Positions 22,583 through 32,077 of a stretch of DNA of 64,000 bases are shown here, piece after piece. Where the stretch lies: the NCBI GenBank assembly GCA_001466705.2, contig LATX02000014.1, forward strand, positions 43,191 to 107,190. Reading direction: 5' to 3'. The DNA is from Moniliophthora roreri (taxonomy: Eukaryota > Basidiomycota > Agaricomycetes > Agaricales > Marasmiaceae). The notes beneath the pieces were generated by a model. That model was not told where the DNA came from and did no database searches. It was given only the letters and a program-made list of their open reading frames with translations. The position numbers were made by a program, and so were the translations under genes. Numbering within the stretch: the first letter of the stretch is position 1; each line of letters begins with the position of its first letter.

Positions 22583-22960
22583 TAGGGCTGCACGCCGTAC
22601 CCGTATAGACGGTGGCGACGGTAACGGTTGTACGGCCACGGTTACCGTACCGTCGAGGCAAATTCTTTACCTCTGTACAAAACGGTGGACGGGACGGTTT
22701 GAACCCGTCCAAACCGTTCGTAACATGGCCGACACGCAGGGAAAACTCGATGAGTCGTGAGATCGGGACTCGATCTCGCCGAGTTCCGTCTGATTTCGGT
22801 CCGCCGGTGATGTCAATGATGTCAATGCATCCCCTTTTTGTACTCAGCAATACTCGGCAATACTTAGCAAGCCATTTCGTCCGAAAATCTGAGCACAGCG
22901 TGACCACGTTTGCCTTCTACTTCCATCCGATATTCGGTCCTTCGCCTTTCTTCTCATAAT
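22583..22960 (+). repeat. dispersed repeat starting TAGGGCTGCACGC, copy 1
   Basis: The first roughly 150 bp match the inverted sequence at 45820-45964 (TAGGGCTGCACGCCGT, ACGGTGGCGA, GGACGGGACGGT). A shorter start-only copy is at 45178. In the gene C relic (about 13610) the bases after AGCATCAAG are different, so this sequence joined the gene C upstream region separately. TAGGGCTGCA-type ends are usual for hAT elements, but the right end and target duplication were not found. Confidence 0.45.
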
Positions 22961-23029
22961 TTAACTTGTAGCCGTCTTCTTTCTGGGGCTTGTCAATGCT
23001 GTATCAATTTCTGAATATCCGTACTCAAA

Positions 23030-24770
23030 CCCACTCAGTCCCTCCATCCATCTCTGTCCATGATGGCCTCATTCCTTCATTTATCCTTTTAATTTTTCAT
23101 TACTTATGCACCATAATGTCTTCAGCCACCAAAAATCATAGAGTTCTGGTGCCAAACTCACATTAAGGTGCCTCTAATCATTCAGACCTTATTGAATCCC
23201 TCAATGCCCATTTACAAGCTGGAGCTATGCTACCTCCAGAACTCCAAGTCTTGCTGTGCAACTTTATTTTGAATAATATGAGTGACCCAGCATCCTCACA
23301 ACCTGCTTTATCCATTAATTCTCAGTTACCAATACCACCTGCCAGTTAGCCAAACTCTACTTCTTCTATGCCTTTGCATGCATCAAATCTTGCTCTTCCA
23401 CCATCCCCTACAAGATGATATGTATTTACAGAGATACTTGATGACAAGCCCACAAAGACAGAAACCCACATCAAGACCTCCATAAGTTTGTTTTGTGACA
23501 AACTATACTGTTTTGATATGGCACTTACCTTGAATTTCCTGAGAGCTCAAAGAATGGAATCAGGTATCTTATCAGGTGTGATTCTGATGATTGGCACTCC
23601 CCACATTGTGATTTCACCTACTCCCTTGGATCCCCAGGATCAATGAAGCATAAGGACAAGCATGGCAAACTAGTCACCCACAGTTCTCAACAATCACAAT
23701 ATTCCCTGCACTCATGAGTTCAGAACTTGTAAGTCCCCTGTATAGCTTTGATTTTGGTGTGGTACTGACATGGCTTCAGGCCAGGGAATCAAGGCATGCC
23801 CTCACATTGATATGGAAAAGGTTATGGTCTCCCATACTAAGGCTTCATGCAAACCCCTGGAGGAACACCTTTCTCAGGATGATAATCACCACAAAGCTAG
23901 TGGCTGCCCATCTTGTGATGTCTTCAAAAAGATGCTTGCATTTGTCCAGTCTCTTCACCATGTTGGTTGCCTCCTTAAACAGGATCAAGACCCTGTAGCA
24001 CATGCTGCTACTGAACAACAGGCATTTTTGCAAGAGCACCACAAAGTACTCAAATCACCTGGTTGTTCAGTTGTGTTGAGGGTTTGAGTCCCTAGACTGC
24101 AGTCTGCTATACAGGCCCTCACTCAGATAGAATGAATACACTGAGCATTAACCTGACTGATTCCTGGATGGTAAGATTCTTGAGAAATAAGATAAAGTGG
24201 ATTATTGAAGACTTGCAGCTCCAATGCAGAGGATTTGCAGGAACTGGGGATGATAGTAAGGGTCAGAAGCAGGAAGTTTGGTGCTCATTTTCAGATAATA
24301 ATTATTTTGAGGCAGGTAAATTAATAATTATTATCATGGGCATGGTGATGTCATTGACTGACTTTCCAGTAATAACCTGTCAAATTGCCTGTTATCTCTT
24401 ATCTTTTCACAACTCATCAAGCTTACTCTCAGCTGACACAGCCATAATGATGGTAAATTCATGGCTGTTTCCAAACACAAGGAAATCTGATTGCCAGCAC
24501 ACAGTTGACTCACCTACCACTGGCCTGTAGTATGTCACATAATACTTGACATCTGGTGTCTGAGGCTGATAGCTATGGATATGCCAGCACATTAACTTGC
24601 TTCTGGAGAATGCAGCCTGGGAATGTATGGGTGTAATAGGCCAGGTTGGTTTGAGGTGCACCTGACTTTAATCTTACACTGACAAATTGTTAGCGACTAA
24701 CCAGTTCTGACCTGGCAAGTGCTCCCTCAACTCAGACAAATTAAAGAGGATGAGAATGAATCAATTACTG
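23030..24770 (+). pseudogene. CpG-free region with degenerate ORF of unknown family
   Basis: From ATG 23116 (MSSATKNHRVLVPNSH) one frame can be followed for about 170 codons across stops near 23164 (TAA), 23346 (TAG) and 23418 (TGA): SDLIESLNAHLQAG, PPELQVLLCNFIL, YVFTEILDDKPTKTETHIK. A second piece (23770-24087) reads FKKMLAFVQSLHHVGCLLKQ and EQQAFLQEHHKVLKSPG, a helix-rich segment. Together they look like one decayed gene or element. I could not name it. There is essentially no CpG from about 23040 to 24780. Confidence 0.4.
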
Positions 24771-25389
24771 GCTAGGAATAAACCAGCTCGAGACTGAAGT
24801 ACATAGTGGTGCTAACTACTTATTATATACTAATATCCTCATGTATGTATGTAGTTAGTGAAACACTATTATAAATAGAAATACATGCTTGTCAATCATA
24901 ATAATGAACCCATCACATGTGTCGCAGTTCAGTAATTAAGAGTGTGCTATGTACATGTGTAAATAATGTGGTGTAAATGTGTTTTTCATAACACAAATTT
25001 AGAGGCTGGCTATTGACTGACTTTGGATGGAAAGGATGTTGAAGGCTGAGGCAATGCAGGGGCATTGCAGAGAGTACTAAATTAGTTCATGTGTAAAGTA
25101 TGGCATGTTCTGACAAAGAATCTATGTTGCCTATTTCACTATCTGTCCTAAAGTAAAATGTGTATAAACATTTTCATTATTGTTCAAGTCTCACCACAGA
25201 CTAAGCAAGAACTGCATTAGAGTCAGGAGCAACCATTGTGTATGAAGGAAACTATAGACTACATTTGCACTGTAATATAACATGGTAATAACAACAGATA
25301 CCAACATGATCTATGCAACCCTATGCAACCTTTACCTCCCCCGGACCCTTCACTCTCTCTGCTGATGAGCAGGCTTCAATGTTAGCTGT

Positions 25390-26872
25390 CTATACATGTG
25401 ATCTGATATCTGAATTCTCAGATTCTGAACCTCTACCATTGGCAAAGTGAAGACTTGACACAACTTGGTCTGTGCTTGTATGTTCAACAGTCTTGCCTCC
25501 AGCTGCCCTTATAATAATCAATGTTGGGGCAATTCCCTAGGAGGAGCATTTCAAGTTAGTTGAAAATAACAAGAGAAACATTTTACATACAGCAACTTGA
25601 TATGTGACAATCCAAAGTGAAAAGGGTGCTAAACCTTTATTGTCTGGATCAACCAATTCTTGGAGGACTATGGCAGCAATAAGGAAGGTGGGGTATAGGA
25701 GCCCACTCTCAAGTCTAACAAGTTACAAGTAAGAACAAGTCCTGTAAATTGAAGGAGAGTCAGGAAACATACATAATAACTATGATTGTGTTGTACTTGG
25801 TCTTAATAGCAGGTCCCAAAAGTCTCTGTGCTTCTTGGCTGCACCACCATATGCAACCAGCTACAGAAAATAGTAAATCAATGTCTGGTTCTCATGGATC
25901 AGATGGGACTAACCTGTGAGCAATGTCAAAATGATATTAACACCCATATCTGCAAGCCAGAATGCAGTATTTATGGTATTGCCCTGGAGGAATAGCTGCC
26001 ACCTTGCTGGATCAGCAGTGTTGATGGCACCAATGATCTGGAATACAGAGGCAACAACTTCACAGACTGGTATCAGGACCAGAATGAGCTTGGTAATGCT
26101 CTCAAATTAGAGGAATACTTACCAGCCAGTGTAACCATAAGAAAGATCATTGGAAATGCAACACATTTGGATGAGTTCCACATCACATAGCAGTGGTGGA
26201 GCTGACTCAAGAATGAGCTTGGGAATCCATAAAGTGGAGTTACCACAAAGGACATACTAGCATTATATCTGCCATAGTTCTATTGAATGGATTAGCCAGT
26301 AGATTTGAATGCATAAACAAAGTGGGCTTACACCAGGCATAGTGGCAGAACCATTTCAAGAGCACTAGAGCACCCTCAGTTGCAGCAAATCTGTATAAGT
26401 AACTCCTGACATACACTATGATTGGCCCCACAGCATCAAGCTGTAGATATGCCAAAAATGATTCCCAGTCCTGATTTTTTGTAAATGTAAACTCCAAGAT
26501 TGCTTGTCGGGCATAATCAAAGGTAAGCACAATGTTATTGGCACTTGTCAGAGTAAAAAGTGCTATGGTGAAGAATACATAGAGTGCTCGATTTGGGCGG
26601 TTTTGTTGGCAGATGAGGATACGGAGTGAAATGATGAATAGGACAGTGTAGATGCCTGGCATGGGTTACATGTCAGATGCTTATGATGACTGCTAGATTG
26701 TTTGAGCTTACCATAGATATAAAGCATAACCTAGAGAAATGGTGGAATCCTGAGAAAGGGAAACTGATAGGAAGAAAAAACATACAGTAAGGTTAACCAT
26801 TGGTTGTACCAGGATAATGGTGACTGTATTAAAAGGTATAATATTTCCTTCTGTTACAGAGGAGTTGGACAT
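25390..26872 (-). CDS. polytopic membrane protein, family B copy 3
   Basis: ATG 26872 (MSNSSVTEGNIIPFNTVTII). The exon series is the same as in B2: IYTVLFIISLRILICQQNRP, ALFTLTSANNIVLTFDYARQ, KNQDWESFLAYLQLDAVGP, TEGALVLLKWFCHYAW, HRCYVMWNSSKCVAFPMIFL, then the later helices and GIAPTLIIIRAAGGKTVEHT. It ends at TAG 25390, the same truncating stop as in B2, so that stop predates the A/B duplication. All exons appear open despite loss of CpG. Function unknown. Confidence 0.72.
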
Positions 26873-26919
26873 GTTAGATGGTCAGTCAGTGTGAGGGATG
26901 CAATGAACTGGGCCTTACT

Positions 26920-26926
26920 TTTTATA
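26920..26926 (-). promoter_or_regulatory. TATA box of gene B3
   Basis: TATAAAA on the minus strand about 50 nt upstream of the ATG at 26872, conserved with B1 and B2. Confidence 0.65.
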
Positions 26927-27469
26927 GTCCTCAATTGAATCCCCTCTACAGCAAAAGTATATGAAAAGGGTGGTTGTTGTTCTTGAACTCTATCGAAATG
27001 TCATGCACAATGGACAGTACATGCCATAAGGTGGATCTGGGAAGTTGCCAATGTGGTGGTCATCTCATTCGGAGTGAATGTCCCAAGTGGCAGTGATATT
27101 GCTAGTCACAAACTTAGTATCATTACATTGAAACACACAACTCGTATAATCTTAAATGTTTCCTCCATATGTCAATGTGCTGCCTCTGCTTAGTCTTTGG
27201 TGAGAAATTTGAACCCTCGCTATGCCATTGATGTTGCCTGTCTAATCACAAGTTATTGAGTTATGGCCTGGAGAACACAGATAAGAAAACTAAACCTAAG
27301 TTTAGCAGAAATTGTTGTGTTCACGGGAGATCCAATAGAATGATTTGACACACATCGTGCTATAATGCTGGAAGGTCAAACAATGATCAGGAACGAGAAT
27401 AGCGAAAATGGAGTATGATACGCACAAAGATCCTCTCGCAGTCATAACACCACATTGTTCTCACCCGTC

Positions 27470-28180
27470 TCTGCAGCTCAAGTGAGAAAATCAGAGCCCA
27501 TGGAATGTATTGTTAGTTTGTCAATTGTTTCGCAGCTCTTAGGAGTAACGTACAAAGAGAATAGAGTAGCAGAAATTGCGGGTACTCTGCCTTCATCCTT
27601 GAAGCTCGTGATACGAGGAAAAGATCTGCGCTCGCGTTGCTGGACGACGGGAGTTGATATCATCACCAGCTTTGGAAGCGCAGCTCGGCATTCAGCAACT
27701 GTCATCAAATACCGTTGGCAGGCGGATTCCGATACGCAACGGGTAATGACTTGCTTTGGGAGGTCACTGACACGAGTGTGAATCCTGTTATATGGAGCGA
27801 AAACCAGAGAAATGGACCAGAAAATGAGTTGGCAGCAATGCAGGCCAGCTGGATGAGCCCGCTGATGGGGACTGCAAGAATCACGGCTCGAATAAAAATT
27901 TAGCCGTGCCAACGGGAAGTCTACAAACCAAAAAGTACAGCCTCCCCACTTGAGAGACGTGCATTCTAGCGCTCTGAACACGGAAATCATGCTCTGATAA
28001 TACGCATATCAAGTTGTTCGGATACAAAGAGCGAGGGACACTAGTAACAACCGATGGTAGACAAGTAAAACAGCGTGTCATGGGATCAAACCTCAACTGC
28101 GATACCCTCGCCCCATCCTCTCCAAGCTACCCCTGCACAAAGACCGCCCAATGCGTCTGCGAGCAAGTGGGGCTGGGAGT
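27470..28180 (-). pseudogene. gene X tail and 3' flank, copy B
   Basis: The end of gene X (about 28180-28080) and its 3' flank (28080-27470), as in 17330-16640, including the FWFVDFPLARLNF-like reading frame. The head of gene X is missing. Several frames are broken. Confidence 0.5.
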
Positions 28181-28579
28181 GCGATTTGAGGACGCGACTT
28201 ATCTCGTGAGAGAAGGTGCGGTGATAAGTCGAATGGATGTCTGTTTAACCAACTTCATATGAGTCTTTTCCAGTGAAAGTCGGAGTGAATGAAGAAAGTG
28301 ATCTGCGTAGGTGCGTAGTGTGAAGAGGTTTCGGAGAAGATGGAGTGGTCGAAAGGATGTTGTACATAGCCCTAGTGAGGACCGCATCTGGGTCAGTCCG
28401 ACTCCGACCGTCGAAGTGTCCGCTATTCGTATCCATTTCTTTCCTTTAGTCTTGGTGAGACCGTCATGAAAACGTTTAGCAGCGCACCAGAATCGCTACT
28501 AGACTTGCTGCTCACATTCTACAGGAAACGGCTGTACATAGCCGGTCATAGTGGCTTGAAGGATATCTTGCTTGTAAGT

Positions 28580-29010
28580 GGCCCATTTTGAGCAAAGAAG
28601 GTAGGAGGAGGTAGGAGGAGGTAGGAGGAGGTAGGAGGAGGTAGGAGGAGGTAGGAGGAGAAGGGAGGAGCAAAACCACGCGATCAATGGCCTCATCGGG
28701 CTTCGGCTCCGGACCATGTGGCATCAGAATTCCCGACATTCCTGATGCCCATTTGGGGTTCGGTGTTGACGCCAACGACCACGACGACGACGACGAAGCC
28801 AAGGTACGTTTTCTTCCCCTGAAAGCTAGAAGACCGCTAACGGAATAAAGCTAGAAAAAAGTAACCTCTGCATGAAATTGAGACTCTAGGGCAGTTCTAT
28901 CCACGATGTCACCTCCGTGAGCTGGTCATCAGCAAATCACTAGAATGACTCCAGCTTACCAGTTTCACCTTTTTTAAAGCATCCCAACCATGTAGCAGTA
29001 GCTGTGGAAC
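28580..29010 (+). pseudogene. captured promoter and first exon of the aminotransferase gene, copy B
   Basis: ATG at about 28687 (MASSGFGSGPCGIRIPDIPD, acidic end, K|GTACGT donor at about 28803) followed by an intron sequence to CACTAG near 28940, closely matching copy A and the functional locus at 58797-59062. Nothing after exon 1 is aminotransferase-like. Confidence 0.6.
28601..28660 (+). repeat. 10-bp minisatellite GTAGGAGGAG x6
   Basis: Six exact units immediately upstream of the captured first exon in copy B. Copy A has only about one degenerate unit (18192-18215), so the array expanded after the duplication. Confidence 0.9.
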
Positions 29011-29020
29011 TCTCGACCGC

Positions 29021-30422
29021 CCATCCATATTAGCTCACAAGCGTGATTTCCCAACAATTTTATTTCCCACGCTCACGTTGGTGATTTTTAGCGCCAACTT
29101 GCTCGCCTCGGTACTATTACACTACCCACATCATTCTCCACCCTGAATTCTTTCAGATAATATGGAAGAGAGAAAAACTGAAGCATACGGCATTAAAAGG
29201 GAAGGAAGGAGCGAACAATTAAAGAAAATAGTACGGGATTTGAGATTCACCGAAAAAGACATTTCAATGAGTTCTATACTTCTTTTTCGCCTGCTTGCAG
29301 CATCCTGACGCCCTCCCCTGCGGCAACAGGCCGAAGTTGATTCTGCAAGCGAAAATACCGGAGTACAGAGTCACCAACTGACACGAAGCGCCCGAGAAGC
29401 GCCTTTGCAAACCGAGAACTGTCAATGGGAATTCGTTTCGCACGCTCGAGCCTTTTGTTTTCAACCTTGGTGTTCCTTTTTGCCGGATCCATAAAGTGGC
29501 CTTACCAACACTTGGTAAGCTCTTTTTTTTCGCGATGCCACAAATATATTGATGCTGACTAGTATTTACAGGCTGTATGTCATTGGTTATGACCCACCCT
29601 GACCGCTCGGATTTTCGAAGATCATGGTGGAGCTTACCCTGAATTGACCAACCCTATCAACGTTATAACCCTCACCGGGGGCCCACCCACCCGTATCTTC
29701 CACGGAAATATAGGGGCCACTGTCTTCGAGGTTCGATTCACACGCGCGCGTTGACTCGGTGATTGAAGAAAGTCAGTTTTCCCGAATCACGATTTTCAAA
29801 GAGCATACTTCGAAGCAACTAAAAGCAACGATTTCTTCAATCATTCTTTGGTTATCCGAATATCAAACCTTAGCAACCCCTAATCTCATAATGTCACATG
29901 GGTCATAAAAATCTGTGTTTGATACGTAGCGATGGATCGCAGCGTCCGTAATTCGCTGCTTGCTGTTGGCTTACTGTAAGTGCGTCAATGTTTGCTTGTC
30001 CATGCGTCATTCTTGATTGACGAAGCTCGCTACAGACAAAGAATATATCTTACTTGGAAATTTTTTTCCTTGGCGTCGCACAATGCGCTGCGGGGCTTAG
30101 AAAAATCACGCCAATACTTCGCTGCACGTTACATACATAGGAAGACCGAACAGTCGAGCATTTCTTTCTCCTTTCGTTGGACACTTTGAATGCGACGACC
30201 TCGTGGGGAAATCCAGAGATTTTGATTGGACCATCAAGACTATGAATTGCGGGTTCCGCAGTCTTTGCTATCGAAGCGATGTGGTGTTGCTCCTCTTGCA
30301 TAGAGACGTAGGCGACGGCGGCTGGCAAGGCATGAGATATGTGCGCTCTCTCGCACTATACTGTTTCGTCCAAATAATGTTACTCAACCATATAAAATGA
30401 TTGCTATTGCTTGCGGGGCTCC
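29021..30422. other. gene-free stretch upstream of the dioxygenase
   Basis: Only short frames without recognisable motifs, for example minus 29264-29492. The right end (30330-30422) should hold the dioxygenase promoter: ACCATATAAAATG at about 30390 contains TATAAAA, about 30 nt before the ATG. Confidence 0.5.
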
Positions 30423-31812
30423 ATGACCATGATCTTCTCAACCTTCGTCAGCCTCTTCGCTCTCACTTCTCTCGCTGTCGGTGAGTATAATCATAATCTT
30501 CTGCAATGCTTCAAGCTCATCCAAGGTCTCTGTAGCTCACCCTGGCGAGGTCCACCGTCGTTTGAGTGACGCTGAGCTTGCTCGTAGGTCAGCTTCGGCC
30601 GCTGCCCGTCACTTGGCAGCACGAAACTGTGCCCCTGAAATTGCTGCGTTTAATGCTAAGCGTAAAGCTAAAAGAGCTCTGGCAAAGAGACAGGAGCCAA
30701 CGACTACTGTTAGCGCTGAAGGACCTCATTACACAGAGATCCAGAAGTAAGGATTTGCCCGGGGCTTGTGTTGCTTTTCACTGATGAGCGTCTTGTATCC
30801 TTTAGCAATACTTGTGTCCTCACGCCAGAAGCGGTAGAAGGGCCGTATTATATCAACAATGAGATGGTTCGAGGAAACTTGATTGAAGACCAAGCGTATG
30901 TCATCGTCAATGATTGTTTGTAACCGATCTCAACTTGTCACCCTAGAGGTGTCCCGCTCACGCTGGATATCGGTGTCGTTGATATCAACACTTGTGAACC
31001 GCTCAGCGACGTGTTCGTCGAATTGTGGGCTTGTAAGTTTGTCATAACGCTTGTCTTGTTCCTCTCTCTCTAACGAATGTACGATTATGCCAGGTAATGC
31101 GACCGGTGTATATGGCGGCTATCCTGCTCAATTGGGTGCTCCACCTGGACCTCCTCCCAATAGCTCGTTAGAAGCTCGCCAGGCCCCTGGAGGAGGCACA
31201 ACTCCCCTGCAACGAAACGAAACGTTCCTCCGAGGAGGATTGCCTACCGACTCCAATGGTATTGTCGAGATTACCACTCTGTATCCTGGATTCTATGAGG
31301 GACGTACTATCCATATTCACACTATGTTCCATATCGGATACGAGATTGCTCCCAATGGGTATGTCTTTTTCTTGGACCTTTATAGTAAGACAGAATGAGG
31401 CATGCTGACCTTTGGACTTAATCAGAACTCTCATCTCTCACGCTGGCAATTTGGCACACATTGGTCAGCTATACTTTGACGATGCCTTCAGTGACCAAGT
31501 TTTGGCTTTGGAACCGTACACCTCGAACACAAATAACCGCACTCTCAACGAAGACGACGGCATTCTTCAGGACCAGCTTGAAGATGATAACAATGCCTTC
31601 GTTGCTGTAGAACTCCTCGGAGAGACCCTTGCGGACGGTGTTTTGGGTTATATCAGTAAGCTTACTATTAATCTTCCGCGCTCAAACGATTGACTTATGA
31701 TGATTCTCTTACTTAAGCTGTTGGCGTTGACTCTACAGCTTCGTATGGAATTTCAAATACCAACTATTTGAACTCGACTGGTACTGAGGGTGAAGACTTG
31801 GTGACGGTTTAG
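30423..31812 (+). CDS. secreted intradiol ring-cleavage dioxygenase
   Basis: Non-haem iron(III) enzymes of this family open catechol-type rings between the hydroxyls. Seven exons join in frame: 30423-30480 (signal peptide MTMIFSTFVSLFALTSLA), 30536-30746, 30806-30895, 30947-31032, 31094-31358, 31426-31655 and 31718-31812. The pro-like segment after the signal peptide is Arg/Ala-rich and ends in KRQ, a possible dibasic processing site. The core shows CVLTPEAVEGPYYINN, VPLTLDIGVVDINTCEPL, and YPGFYEGRTIHIHTMFH with the Tyr and His-X-His iron ligands. It looks intact. Fungal secreted members act outside the cell on lignin- or plant-derived catechols. It lies about 265 bp upstream of the ABC transporter on the same strand. 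Confidence 0.9.
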
Positions 31813-32077
31813 AAATTTAGTCGCGTTATAGCTATCGGAAAACTTTGTACATATATATTCGCATTGTATCATGGCTTTTAAACTTTTCAGTAAAGCGCGG
31901 GCTTTGACGGGAGGCCTCTGATGCATGAGAGATATTTTTGAGTTTGCAGTATCGCGAGACTCGTCCCAGCATTTTGGTACGAGGGTCGGCACGCCATCGG
32001 CATCCCACATTTGGATGCCGAGCATGCCGAAGCGATCGATGTCAACGTAGGGTGCGAGTGGCTGTGCTGGAAAATTT

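Larger units (their letters stand above)
24990..29020. repeat. segmental duplication, copy B
   Basis: Direct copy of 13950-18560, with shared landmarks throughout (TTGACTGACTTTGGATGGAAAGG, read here at about 25011; the B3 gene; the 3' flank of gene X; and the aminotransferase first exon). It is CpG-poor to about 27190 and normal afterwards, with the change at the same place as in copy A. Confidence 0.75.

Noticed and set aside
28601..28660. Short regularly repeated units as a CRISPR-like array
   Set aside because: Contiguous 10-bp units without spacers in a fungal genome. It is a minisatellite.
2865..29730. tRNA-like GGTTCGA boxes (for example 2867 and 29722)
   Set aside because: No matching A box, acceptor stem or anticodon arm could be formed around them.
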